From positions 1,038,689-1,102,688 of the forward strand of contig RHPI01001715.1 in the NCBI GenBank assembly GCA_009103225.1: a DNA stretch of 64,000 nucleotides. The letters run 5' to 3'. Position numbers and translations under genes: made by a program. The stretch's first letter is position 1. Every line of letters begins with the position of its first letter. This DNA comes from Chlorokybus atmophyticus (lineage: Eukaryota > Streptophyta > Chlorokybophyceae > Chlorokybales > Chlorokybaceae). Below are positions 35,863-48,260 of this stretch, in pieces. Below the pieces are notes generated by a model. That model had not been told where the DNA came from. It made no database searches and saw only the letters and a list, made by a program, of their open reading frames with translations.

Positions 35863-37350
35863 GATGTGTAGCTACTTGCTATTGTTGCATCAATATCAAC
35901 ATGCAAGCAGGCTAATGCGGTGGTCGAATTAGGGGTAAGATGATACCCGACCAACTGTGACGGTAACGCCAATCTTTAGCTTTACTAGCTAATGAAGCAA
36001 TGCTAATTGTCAGTTTGCATGCACTTCAAGCGCATTTGTATGTTTTTAAATCATCAATGTTTTTACTATGCTTACAATAACAGCTTAGATTCGTATCGTT
36101 CATAAAAAACAGATATAATTATCTGCACGTTGTAACATGTTGCGAAATGCTCATCAGCATCCTTACGAACAATTAATTACAGCAACCATCGCCAATTTGT
36201 TAGTTGTGTCAGTGGTATCACGCATTATTGTATTGTTTTAATGCGTTTACTATTGCATTGCCCGCTATCGGGGTCCACTTCCAAGTAATCAACTCACGAA
36301 TTGATGAAGCACTCATGTCAATCAACGACTTGTTCACTTGCTTTAACACAAATGCACTATGAAAAATGCTTCAGCAATGGCTCGCTTCATCAGACCGTGT
36401 ATAAGAGTATACTTATCACTGCTGCATTTACATTAGAGTAGTTCAGATAAATTAAGGTACCATGTCAACATATCCAAGGACTGTGCTAAGGTCAACATGG
36501 TGCCGCCCCTCACGCTCACTGAGATTAAAGTTATGCTGCATGCAACACTACCGTAGTGACACATACATTACAACCCACACCTATTTTTGCGGATTATTTT
36601 CAGTTCAACCTTTTGCTTTTGCGATTGTAAAATTCAATGCATTTATCAATGTTAATGACAGTCAGGCCCAAAACACACTGTTAAAATCACCACCTAAGCC
36701 ATGTCATGATTATGTTTTGATCGCAATGTATTTGTTTCTACAGTATTTATGACGTCAGGATGCAATCTGCATAATGCAACATCATGCAAGGCGTTGGAGT
36801 TGAGACTGTCAACTTGAGAGCGAGATTTCTCGAATTTGAAAATTCGGGCAACCGCCTACACGTGGCAAGCAGCACCAAAGCTATGCATTTTGTAGTCCTA
36901 CAGCAAAACGCTCTTCAACAAACCTCCAACAAAAAGATAAAACTCGCGCCCAAATGCAGACCGCAGTCAAGCATAGCACTTAAACCTCAAGAGCCAACCA
37001 GGCATCGCCTTGTTCCAACCTCCCATTTGCCGTTAACGATAGCTATCGACGGCGCACATTCTTTCTCGAGGCGGTTGCAAAACCCTAACTGCGAACGGTA
37101 AAACCGGTTAGTTGAACAAACTCCATTGCTCCAAATGCACAGCTAAAACTAACGGGCCTAAACTAGGGTTTGTGCGTTACGCTGCCTCCCGCCTGTCAGC
37201 GAATGCGGGAGTCTGTTTTGGGGTTTTGACGGCAGGGGCGGCGGCGGGCTGCGGGGCGGCGTCCGGGCCGGCGTCGTTGGGGGGAGAGGGGGCTGCAAGC
37301 GAGGCGGGGATTGGGTGTGAAGCGTGAGCAGACGAACTCCGCCGTTCACC

Positions 37351-39169
37351 ATGGCCGACAGGGAGGCCAATGTTTACATGGCCAAGCTCGCCGAGCAGGC
37401 CGAGCGCTACGACGAGATGGTCGAGGCGATGGAGAAGGTGAGCATCGTAGTAGCACAGCGGTTGGGGTGTTGTGGTTTTGTGTTGCATCGGCCTGGATGA
37501 TGGTGTGCGACGATCATAAGAAGGCACTGGCCGTCGGCTTGCAATGTACGTCGTTTGCCTTGAGGTTTGCCCCTTCGGTGCTGGAAATGGCGCCGGCAGC
37601 TGCCGCTGCTGCCTACTCGTTGAGGGTTTGCGCCAATGCATTGAAATGCTATTGCATTGCAAACATAGTGGCAGCCGTACGACAACCCTCGTTGCATTCA
37701 TGCCTCAAACCGTTGGCATGCTAGCCGTCGCATCATATCGTGCTGCTGTCACCGTACATCGCTTGACAGGTGCTTTAGGGTGAATGTCAGCTATTGTACA
37801 ACGGCCTACGGCTTTGTTGCGTACAGAACAACAAGTATGTACACTATGCTGTGTTTGCGTCATTGCGCCAGGCGGACGGGGTGGGGTTAGGGTGCATTGG
37901 TGATAATACCAGCTTATTATGTGCTGCCACTTCAACATTCAGAGCCATGGTGGTTGCTTCCACGTGTAATGCTCAGTTCTTGTACGCAATTCGCCGCCGT
38001 GCAGGTCGCTCGCACCGTGGAGGTTGAGGAGCTGACCGTGGAGGAGCGCAATCTGCTGTCAGTCGCATACAAGAATGTCATTGGCGCACGCCGTGCCTCC
38101 TGGCGCATTATCTCGTCCATTGAGCAGAAGGAGGTGAGCGAGACAACAGATCATTCTGCAATGTCAGACGTAGTGGTGTGTACCTTGCCATGTCATCAAG
38201 ACATGCTTTGCATCAGGATAGGTTAGTTGTCTGCTATCGGTACTGCTTGATGGGTTCTGGAGCTCATCAATTGCATGTATGTAACGCCAACCAAGGGGTT
38301 TCAGGCTATTGTCTCGTATACATCCTTAGCGGTTTGCAGAACTGCAGCAGTCTGGGTGCATCTGGACACTGGTCATTGCACACATTGTCCTCATACCAGT
38401 CATGCTCACAGGACAGCCGTGGCAACCATGATCACGTTACCAAAATCAAGAACTATCGCGCGGTCATTGAAAAGGAGCTGGAGAGCATCTGCCACAGCAT
38501 CCTGAATCTCCTTGATACACATCTCATCCCCAGCAGCTCCTCTGGAGAGTCAAAAGTGTTCTACCTGAAAATGAAAGGGGATTACCACCGCTATCTTGCA
38601 GAGTTTAAGACCGGCGAGGAGCGCAAGGAGGCTGCCGAGGCCACTCTGCACGCCTACAAGTCCGCGCAGGACATCGCGCTTGTTGATCTTGCTCCAACCC
38701 ACCCCATCCGCCTGGGCCTGGCCCTGAACTTCTCTGTTTTCTACTATGAGATTCTCAACTCCCCAGAGCGCGCCTGCCACCTTGCAAAGCAGGTACAAAC
38801 ATTACTTCAGAGAGTTGGTTTACAACAGTACAGCGTCAGTCAGGCGGAAATTGCATGCCAGCTTCTTGATTTCAGATACTGTCACATGCACTCATACAAC
38901 TTTTGGCAGGCATTCGATGAGGCCATTGCAGAGTTAGACAGCCTCGGCGAAGAGTCCTACAAGGACAGCACGCTCATCATGCAGCTGCTCAGGGACAACC
39001 TTACGCTGTGGACATCAGACATGCAGGTTCGCAAGCATGCACATGATTTTTGGACTGTTGTGTGAAAGGCATGGCAGTAATGCGTTACTCATTCGTCTGC
39101 ATTTTCGTGGTTTTCCAGGAGGAGGGTGCTGAAGAAGGCAAAGCCGATGACAAAGATGATGCCGAGTAG
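37351..39169 (+). CDS. 14-3-3 protein
   Basis: Five exons in phase: 37351-37437, 38005-38133, 38412-38792, 38910-39026, 39119-39169; 254 residues, the usual family length. Dimeric phosphoserine/threonine-binding adaptor in cytosol and nucleus that regulates enzymes such as plasma-membrane H+-ATPase and nitrate reductase in plants. Family landmarks are all present: [40 protein letters not shown] (signature 1, with binding Lys/Arg), [18 protein letters not shown] (binding RY), [20 protein letters not shown], and [20 protein letters not shown] (signature 2). The C-terminal tail is acidic ([16 protein letters not shown]), as usual. The ATG sits in a good context (caccATGG) after a GC-rich leader. 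Confidence 0.98.
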
Positions 39170-39243
39170 AGTAGCGTAATTGTCAGGATGGGGCAAGGCG
39201 TATGTGTGGGTGGCGCTCCTGGCTGCACGTCATCGCATCAAAC

Positions 39244-39248
39244 TGTAA
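39244..39248 (+). terminator. TGTAA poly(A) signal of the 14-3-3 gene
   Basis: TGTAA 75 bases after the stop codon, a typical green-algal arrangement. Confidence 0.5.
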
Positions 39249-41632
39249 GTGCAGAGGCGTTGGGGCAACTTGGAGAACACTTGGCAGTATAGATATGGGG
39301 GTTCGTTCTGTTGCAACTTGCATAATGACATTGGGGTTGTGAAGTGGCTGGGCGTATTCAGCTTCACAATTAAGGGATGTATAGCTTACTCCATCAGCTG
39401 TGCGGGTAACATTCATTTCCTGTAGTGGCAATGTGCTGTTACCTATACTGCCTCCATTCGTGGTCAGCAATGTCCAGCCGATTCTTATGGTCACAAGTTG
39501 TCATTATGTTATCGACGCTACATTCTGGCGTTGTTAAGGTTATGTTGCTGTCAATGCTACACCATGCGGTGTTTGCATAACAATTGAGTGCCACAATGCC
39601 ACAATCCCCATCATCGCGGCTTTGACATCTATATTGATTATGTTATGGTTTTACGCACGTTTAAAGTAGATGGATGCGTCACAAGTGTTGGGCATGAACT
39701 TAATGACTCAGCTTGAAGTCAACTACGTTAATGGCATACAATAACATCAGGACATGTTGTGTTTATGTTTTTGTTTATGATGATAAGCTTTCATCTCGAA
39801 TGATCATGCATGTGGTGTTAAGTAAAGAAAGAAATAGTCTTGTCGTCTCAACTATTTAGCATGAATTGTGAAAACGAACAGTCGTGATTGCTTTTTGCCT
39901 ATGTGTACAGGATATATGACGTGCTATTATGTGTTATGCGACAGTGAGAATGTGTACAAGATATATATGACATGCTGTTGTGCACACGCATGCAATATGC
40001 ACATCACTCAAGCATTTCACTCACACTAGTATACATCACCGTTGTTACCACCGCGCTATGATTCTTCGCTACTCTACATCAACTAGCCTTCCCCGTTCGA
40101 CATGCATGCATATGCACACAAATGTCATTACCTGCCCACATGGGCTGCTGTGTCCACTCATGTGCTTTATGTTCCGTTGTATGCACTGGCTGTTCCTGAC
40201 CATTTACGACTGAATCATGCATGTGTACCGTATTTCATCGTATGCCCCAAGTTTGCATTGTCCTCGCCGCCCGGAAGGACCATNNNNNNNNNNNNNNNNN
40301 NNNNNNNNNNNNNNNNNNNNNNNNNNNNNNNNNNNNNNNNNNNNNNNNNNNNNNNNNNNNNNNNNNNNNNNNNNNNNNNNNNNNNNNNNNNNNNNNNNNN
40401 NNNNNNNNNNNNNNNNNNNNNNNNNNNNNNNNNNNNNNNNNNNNNNNNNNNNNNNNNNNNNNNNNNNNNCCCCTTCCCTCTCTCACCCTCTCATGTTACT
40501 GAGAACCAAGTTTGCTTGCTAGTAATGAAGATGCAGTTGAAATCTGTTATTTAAGATCTTGCATCACTGGGAAACTACGTTTGCGGAGAGTGAGTGCCGA
40601 AGAAAGAAATATAACACTTATGTAAATGTCATGCACGCCGACCGCAAATTTCCTATTAAAAACCTACACATACCAACAAACAAGTAAACTTCAGCACAAT
40701 AGGCAAAGCATAAGTGTCGTTAAAAATGTAATGAGATTACGTAGAGTGCCTTACATGTTGGCTAGCCGTCGTGTTGCTCTTTCTTGTTACACATAAGGCA
40801 ACATTGTCAATGATGTATCATTTATACTGCTTTTTCTGAACATGCCCCCCCACCCCANCGGCAGTTATGGCAGGCTCAAGACTGTCATCAAGAAGGATGT
40901 CTACACAGCAACAACAACAACAGTTGATACGCAGACGACATAGTGGATCGTACTGCATGCCAACAATCGCGCTGTCAATCGTGTGTACGCCACACTACGT
41001 GTTGCAGTCTACCTTTGTGTATGATGCTGATCTTGACACGTATTCTTCCTCGCGAGTACTAGCATACAAGTGTTGCGCTGGCTATTCCGTTGTTTCTTGA
41101 CAAGCATTTGGTAGAATAGAGGGGCCATGAGTCATACAAAGCACAGAGCAAACATATGCACCTTGATCACCAACAACAAAGAAAGCGACTAGCGCTGAAG
41201 GGGCCGGACCTATGTGCCAGGATAGGCAGCAGGCAGTAGCGGCTGCGGATTCCGCCCAACCTGCAGGCTGGCAGAGGGAGGCAAAGGCCGATGTTAGGGC
41301 GGCGGTAGCAGGCACAAGGACGATGACAACGATGACGATGACAATCAGCCCCCGCCGCCAACGGCCGCGAAGCATAGCCATATGGCAGTGACATGCTTAC
41401 GCGTCTCACATTGTGCTTCAGCTTGGCATATGCAAAACAACACCGCAGTACCCCACATTTGCAGCACTCCGTTGCTACTACCAACTTCAAACCAAAAGCG
41501 TGCACAAACTTTCCTACAGCCGATAAATAAATTACAGTTGTACCTCACACTTGTCAACGCACCATGTAGTATTTGGTTCGTGCTGCAACGCAGCAGGTGC
41601 CACACGTGCCACATATCAAGTTTCATCGATGG
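39249..41632. other. intergenic region with assembly gap
   Basis: No gene seen. Ns fill 40284-40469 (186 bases), followed by CCCC; a single N at 40858 follows a C-rich run (catgccccccc). Open frames at 41082-41630 overlap on both strands and show no domain. Confidence 0.5.
40284..40469. other. assembly gap (186 N)
   Basis: Run of Ns, flanked on the right by CCCCTTCCC. Confidence 0.99.
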
Positions 41633-41637
41633 TTACA
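41633..41637 (-). terminator. TGTAA poly(A) signal of the amidase gene
   Basis: TGTAA on the minus strand about 100 bases past the stop codon at 41738. Confidence 0.4.
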
Positions 41638-41737
41638 GACCATGCAGGCATGTCGTATTCTATGCACAACTCGAAGCAATACAGCTGTTCTGCCGCCGCC
41701 GCATTGCAGCCACCAGTTTTTGCACACAGCAGAGGAG

Positions 41738-43986
41738 CTACAGAGCAGCGCTCTTTGCAATCGCAGGCACGCCATAGATGTCGTACCTGCGATGCTGGCG
41801 TGCACACAAACTTTCAGCAAACACGCTGTGTGTCACTGAGAGAAACAACATCGGCACCAGCAGCAAGGCACTTACACTCTCCACGGGCATGCGCATGCGC
41901 ACGGCGTCAACCAATGATAGGTCTAAATCTGCTATTGCAAGGCCTGTTGCCAATGGATCTGCAACCAGACGAGAACATGATGTGATATGCGCAAGGAGTA
42001 GCCACGTTAAGCACACGCGAATCAGTAATAGTTGCATGCGCTACTCACCTTCAGTCGCTGCCACAACCTTTCCCCAAGGATCGATGATCATAGCGTGTCC
42101 ATAGCTCTCTCGCTTGGCGTTGTGTCGGCCCGTCTGCGCAGCAGCCAGGACCTGCGAGCAGGTGATGATATTGTTGGTCACGTTCAGGCTTGCCAACTTG
42201 GTGATACAAAGAAATGTAGCGATGGGACGGTCTGCAATTGTGCAACAGCTCTCTGGTCGAGCATTGCGCCAAGCCAAAGACACTCACATAACACTGGGTT
42301 TCAATGGCCCGCGCGCGCAGCAACACCTCCCAATGCGCCTCTCCCGTTGGCTTCGTGAAGGCTGCTGGTATCAACAACACCTGGCATGACCGAAGCATTG
42401 CATGCGCCAGCAATTACCAAATGCACAACAGTCAACGAAGCTAACTGGCTAAGTGATTTAACTTGAATGAACTTGGCAGATGGCGCACGTGCTCGTGCAC
42501 CTGGCCCTGAAACAACAGAATCTTAGAGGCCAACCAAGCACACTAACCTGTGCTTTTTGTTGAAACCTCAACTGCTGGAAAAGCTGAGGGAATCTCAAGT
42601 CGTAGCACACAGAAAGCCCCAACCTTCCAGCTGGACTGTCTGCCACAGTTAGCGAGCTACCTGCACCAACTCAGCATCATCAATCGCCACGAGTCGACTG
42701 CCTTGCAGCTACGGAAGTCACAAACATGCAGCACAACACTTTGTTGCTCACCCGCCTTTGTTGATTTGCTCTCCATCAACCTTGGCCCGTCAGGAATGTC
42801 CACGTCAAATCTGAACCACAACAGCATTTCAATCAATACACGTGCAAACACCAACATGCAATTGTGCCTCTCTGTGACGGGTGGAACAAGCAGAGCAGTC
42901 GAGGGCTTACAAGTGTATCTTCCGGTATACAGCAACCTTGTGGCCCTCGCTGTCAATCAGCACGTGCGTGTTGTTCAACCTTGAAGGATCAGCACTGGTC
43001 TCCTGAAACCCTCCCAAACTGAGCCACATCTTCGTGTCCCTGCACCATCACAACAACACTGCAATGTGTAGCAGCAGTACTTACACACCGCCACACCATG
43101 CTGTGGGCAAACTTCTACCGAGCATGGAAGATGCAGTTGTGTACCTTGCGAGTGCGCAGTAGCGACCCATCGATGGGCCGTCTAGCGGCTCCGCGGCTGC
43201 CAGGGCCTCGCCATCTTGCTCACCAATAAAGCAGTGACACTCTGGGAGGCACAGCAATTTGCACCCTGCGGCTGCTGCATCCTGTTCACACATGCTCCTT
43301 CAACTGCTGGTTGCTGTTCCAAGCATAGCAAAGCAGAAGCTGAAGCTGTGTGGTGCATCATACACGTGTGGGTGACTCTGTATGCAACAGCCACATCCAC
43401 ACGATTGCTTGCCAATACACTACTTGCAGCTGCAATGCTTGTTAGGTGAGCTCACAGTAAGTGCATGCAACTTGACAGCCTTCTCCTTATGCAGGTGTGG
43501 TAGAAGCGACGCATTCACTGTTGAACCATTCCCACAATGCATGCACGTTCCAGCATGGTGAGCTGACAATGCAAGTGCATTGCACCCATCTGTCGTCAAC
43601 GCGTGAAGTGAGTTGGCAGCTGCGTACTTGTCGATGCCAGTGCATTGACAGCTGCTTACATGCGCAAGGCGGCAGCAGACGTGGAAGTTGTCCTCCTTCT
43701 TGTTTGTGGAGGTCATCTGGGCGACAGCGACGCGGACTGGAGCGCTGGCTGGCGACGGCAATTTGGCATTGGTGGTGGTGGTGGTCGCCTGGACCTGAAC
43801 GTCATCTGCAGTGACAACGCCATTGCTGCTGTCGCCGTTGATGACGAGCGCTGCCATGCTGGTCAATGGCGTCGTCGCCGTCGCCGCCAGCGCCCGCCTC
43901 ACCCCACCCGGCGCCGCCTGCACCAGCGAACAGCACCGCAGACCACCCCCAGAAGCAGTAGCAGCCGGCAAAGCCCTCAGCAACAT
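41738..43986 (-). CDS. nitrilase-superfamily amidase, Nit1-like (carbon-nitrogen hydrolase)
   Basis: Nine exons in phase: 43660-43986, 43145-43281, 42911-43039, 42752-42810, 42548-42660, 42288-42380, 42049-42151, 41876-41958, 41738-41794; 366 residues. The Glu-Lys-Cys catalytic triad is visible: [13 protein letters not shown] (Glu), [17 protein letters not shown] (Lys), [15 protein letters not shown] (Cys). Other hallmarks: [36 protein letters not shown]-type block ([16 protein letters not shown]), [25 protein letters not shown]. The pattern is closest to Nit1, the deaminated-glutathione amidase that repairs a transaminase side product. About 85 residues precede the catalytic domain ([20 protein letters not shown]...), Ala/Thr/Ser-rich and likely an organelle leader; an internal Met (MAAL) could give a cytosolic form. 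Substrate is inferred. Confidence 0.93.
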
Positions 43987-44832
43987 CCAAACCCTCAACC
44001 ACCACCACAAACGACCACAACCACCACCTACTGCCTCTCCCCACCCACCCACACACACCACCTCCGCCGCCGCCGCCGCCGCCTGCTTCTCCTCCTGGAA
44101 GCCCACAATGCAAGCTTGTACTTGCACTTGTACCCAATCCAATATAAACCTCCACCAGTCCGGCCAGCCGGTGCTGCCGCCGGCTTGTCTGGTCTGGGCG
44201 ACGCAGCACCGATGCAATCTAACTGGTAAGGCCTCGTCGTCGCCTCCGGTCGCATCGCCCCATCACCGGCTTGACATGTTTTGATGATTGTAATGGACAA
44301 AGAGTGGAGTGGCTGACTCGGCACGCAAAAGTGCTCCCCGCGCTCCCATGCTGACGTGTTCAAGGATCACCACAACCGACGGTGCTTACAATTTGGCCGC
44401 TGTGAAAGAGAGGTGGGGCGCAGCAGGGACCGGGTAGTGACACCCGCTCATTACGTTTGTGGCTGGTAGCTTTCGGTCGATGCGTGTCCCTGAGCAGCAA
44501 CTGATCTTCCGTGCAAACATACGGTACAAGCGTATGGCCTAGGCTACGGGGCTTTGCGTTGCGTCACAAGTAGGCCGCCAAGTGCACACGCTGTGCGGCT
44601 GCTCCGCACAACATGGGCTGCAATTTTGTGCGCTTACGTTAGGGAGTATGATGTAAGCGCAGCAACCCGAACAATGCGTTGTAACGTGCGCGGCGGGCAT
44701 GTCGCCGGTGTTGCTGTCTCCATTCAGCAAGGAAGCAGGCATGGCCGGATAGGCTGCGGCAGGCGAAAGACTTTCAACATGCTGCCTGCATTAGCTAGCT
44801 AGCTAGCGCCGACTATCTGCTGCCGCGCACCG
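43987..44832. promoter_or_regulatory. divergent promoter region, amidase (-) and membrane protein gene (+)
   Basis: Head-to-head spacer of about 850 bp; the amidase side is CCACC/CCGCCG-rich. A short (TAGC)n run lies at about 44794-44808, just before the + gene. No specific motif could be assigned. Confidence 0.45.
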
Positions 44833-46785
44833 ATGGCGGACGGCATGTCCTCAACGTCGTCGTCGTCGTCGTCGTCGCCGCTGGCGAGGTTGATGTTGGT
44901 TACAGCGTGGGCGTGCATGCACATGGCGGCGGTTACCACCGCCTTGCAGACTGGGGACTTTGTGCCCATGGCGCGAAGAGGCCAGTTTCACGGGGTGAGT
45001 CATTATACTGTCAACATAAGCCCGATCGCAAGCCGTGCAGTCAGTGCATTGCACTTGTGTCACACGTGGTCAATCAACGCAGTGGTGACTTCAGTCGTTG
45101 TAATTGAGCAAGCTTAGCTGTGAGTTGTGATTGAGCATTGCACGTCATGCATTCCACCAAGCAATGCGTCCATGCAGCATCTAGCTGTGTAATGTGACAG
45201 CCTCCCTCATCAAACTGTAGATTGCTGCGTTGCAAAGCATATGCAACATGACCATGCGCGAACGGAAAGTACTCAAATCGTCTTGTTCATTTGTGCAGAC
45301 TCGCACGCACTGGCACGACGCGCTTGGCAGGCACTGCCCACGGTTCGGTGTTGATCGCAGCGTAAGTTGAATTGCCTCACCTCTATTTGTTTCAAAACAT
45401 GCCAACTGCAAACAGGGGTTATGCACACACACGAGTAGCCAACCAGATGGTATGCATGGCTGATTTGCTGCTGGCATGCCACACGGCAGTTACGCCAGTG
45501 GCTGCTGCCAGCTGGCTATCACCCGTGCTATGCATACCACTGCATTTCGTAATAGCACAACTAGCCATTTGGATTGCGATTGACCGCAAGTGGCTTGGTA
45601 CGCACCTGCCCATATGAGAACAGTAGACACACTCACCACACTCATGCAGCGGTCAGTTATGTACTGTCATCTTCAATCCCACTCTCCCCTTGTTAAGCAG
45701 GTTGCGCTGCCGATTCCAAAGCCGCTCAAGTTCAGCGCAGGCGATACTTACAAACTGTGAGCACTTGTGCATCTACCAGTCACAACACAAGCTTGAAAGT
45801 GCTCATGTGTGGTCTTGTGCCAGAGCGCTATCATTCGATCACGACAAGTTTATCACGCCATGGCACACAGTGCTCGCTGCCGCCCAGGACAACATACCTG
45901 TCATAGAGCTGCATTTTGTAAGGGGCTTTGAGATGCCAAGTGTGCATGCATGATTGCATCGTGGCCTCGCACTCATATGTCACTGGGCGTTGTCTTCCGC
46001 TAGCACAGACATACTCTGGAGGCGAGATCAAGTCTTTACGATCGCAGCTGACTGAACTTCCTTCACAATGTGAGCACTCTCTGAACATGCTTATCTGCCA
46101 AGGTGTTGTCCATGTCGGCTGTGTTTGTCAACAACACCAAAGATATGTGAACACGCAGATGCGACTCTGCACCGGGAGATTGTTGCGCAGCACAGCAATG
46201 CCACGCACTGGCCAAAGCACGTCATCCTAAATTTTAGATGGTACTGAGCTCAGTGGCGTGCTCTTTCATTGAGCTCTGCATGAACACCACCTAGTATAGT
46301 CTCTGTTACAGGATTGTTTTATAACTCCAGGTCACGTCTGGCAGGCAGCATGCGCTTGAGATGGACGTCAGTACGGGGCTTTTTGTTCTCTTTGGGTCAG
46401 GTCTGTCGCGGGTTTGTTCACTGTTGTTCTCGTGGTTGCAGTTATTTTCATCCCCAGAATGTATCACACTGATGGCGTCATCATTGGTTGTGCAGGTTTG
46501 GCGCTCGCAGTGGCATCGTTGGTGATTGTCACGTTGAAGTCCAAAGACAAGCTGGTCAGGTATGCATGAAGGAACTTCATGCCAGCAGTCTGGTTGGGTG
46601 TCAAGTAAAATGTTCCCCAACTTCTCTACCCACACACACCCTGCTCGGGGTGGCAGGGGAGGGTTTGCGTTTGTTATTGAAGTGTTGTGCCAGAACCAAC
46701 TCTTGCTATGCCGTTGACACGAGTGCTTGGGTGCAGATTCATGTCTGAGGCTGTGGGAGATGCTCCCGTTCCCAAGGCGGATTAG
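44833..46785 (+). CDS. single-pass membrane protein of a plant/algal family of unknown function
   Basis: Nine exons in phase: 44833-44994, 45299-45361, 45701-45756, 45824-45917, 46009-46069, 46159-46240, 46345-46400, 46496-46559, 46737-46785; 228 residues. An N-terminal hydrophobic stretch (LARLMLVTAWACMHMAAVTT) looks like a signal peptide and is preceded by a Ser run. The lumenal part has GDFVPMARRGQFHG, WHDALGRHCPRFG, ALPIPKPLKF, FITPWHTVL, TYSGGEI and HWPKHVILNFRW. A single C-terminal membrane helix (GLFVLFGSGLALAVASLVIV) is followed by a short basic tail, KSKDKLVRFMSEAV. I recall land-plant proteins with the same order of motifs, which supports the splice model, but no function is known to me. 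Type I topology in the secretory pathway is inferred. Confidence 0.82.
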
Positions 46786-48260
46786 GCTAACACTTGCAGT
46801 TGTTCCTTCACTTTGTAGATTGTGCGCTATCCATAATGCAGCTGCTGGTGTTCAGTTGTTCTCTTTGGGCTTGTGGTTATTGTTTGGCACAAACTCCACT
46901 GTTCTCTTGCTCGGAGTTTTTCGCGTCCCATTACATACCAGGTGGCGCTGCTGCAGGTAACCACGACTGCAACGTGTGCATGCATGACTAACAGGGGGGC
47001 GTAAATGTATAATATAGTATGCAAGGATTGTGGCATGCACGAGAATGCTGGTGTAGGAGTAGAGTAGGTAGCCCGGTGGTCGTGTTTGTGGCAACGAGGT
47101 GAGTGTGATTTGCAGAGTGTTGCTTGTTTGGTGTGGTCTGCTGAGCATACCCCTCTCACATTTTCTGTACATGTGCGCATGGTTATCGCCATGGTCACTG
47201 AACACCGAGAATCAGCAAGCGGCAGCCTGCGGCTAGTGCTGCAGTGATATCGCACCGCTTATCCGCATGATGTATGTCTGTTAATACTACAGTGTTATTG
47301 CATGCCTACGTGGTTGCAACTGATTGCACAACAATGAAATCAGTGCTCACCTGACAGCCACGCAAGACACCAAGCTGCAAGCAACCTCAATCTTGACCCA
47401 AAGTTTCAGCAGTCAGATCCTGTTGGTCTTTGTGCGGAGTTTCAGTGTTTAACTATATACATGACATTGCGTAGCTATTAACATGGGATTAACGTGTGTA
47501 TGTGCAGTTTATCATAAACATAAGTACCGTTGATGTACTCTCTTAAGATGCACGTACGGAGGCCGGTTGCAACACGTACAGCACATTTTGAGCAGATGGT
47601 CTTTGACAAAGAGAGACAACATTGGCTTGAGACATTATTTGCAGAAACGATAGCTGATCGTACCACACATCCTCCAAATCCACAACACTACTAACGTTTA
47701 CCATTATATCCAGGAATACAAACACCAAATTGTGCAAGCAGATTGTGTTACACCCCTGGAGCCCCTTGATAGAGAGAGCGCGATACACAGGAACTTCTTT
47801 GATGCAAGCCTGGATGAGAAGTTGCCCCGACATGCACATGGGACATCGCATAGCCCCTTGATAGTGCACTTGCGTTGATTTCACATCCTCAGCATGTTTG
47901 TAGAATGTCCTTGCACCTACAATAGACGCGTACCTGAGATAACGCCGAACACGATCCATACCAGCGTCCATTGCTTAATGGGTGCCGTGATTCATGGTTG
48001 ACGGGGTAGCTGACATTGTATGCAGCCTCAGCGAACTCTGCACGTGGCTCTCAACCATTGTCTCCAGCGCTGCAGCTCAGTCCAAATACCCTCCACTTCA
48101 CCTAGTGCCGGCACTTACTACTACTGCGTAAAATGAGTTCCGGCCGCTAGCCAAGTGACTTCAGCTGTGATTCCGAGTGCAGATCACTTTCAGCCAAGCA
48201 AGCCGACATATTGAAGCTTAGTGCATAAGCACCATGACTCTGACAACTCAAACAGGGCAC
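46786..48260. other. intergenic spacer, no gene accepted
   Basis: Contains a 28-bp repeat (47005-47032). A 142-codon minus frame at 47543-47971 has an ATG and no recognisable domain; it may be chance or an unknown small gene. Confidence 0.4.
47005..47032 (+). repeat. 28-bp repeat shared with 30286-30313
   Basis: Perfect inverted match to 30286-30313; see that entry. Confidence 0.7.

Larger units (their letters stand above)
35431..37350. other. intergenic region with CT tract and hairpin; 5' flank of the 14-3-3 gene
   Basis: Mostly AT-rich with no gene. From about 37180 it becomes strongly GC-rich, consistent with promoter and 5' UTR of the 14-3-3 gene. Confidence 0.5.

Noticed and set aside
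45372-45617. 81-codon hydrophobic frame as an extra exon of the membrane protein gene
   Set aside because: Exons 2 and 3 join in phase across it and the family motif order needs no insert there.
47543-47971. 142-codon minus frame
   Set aside because: No domain, no codon-bias contrast visible, no neighbouring exons; left as unproven.
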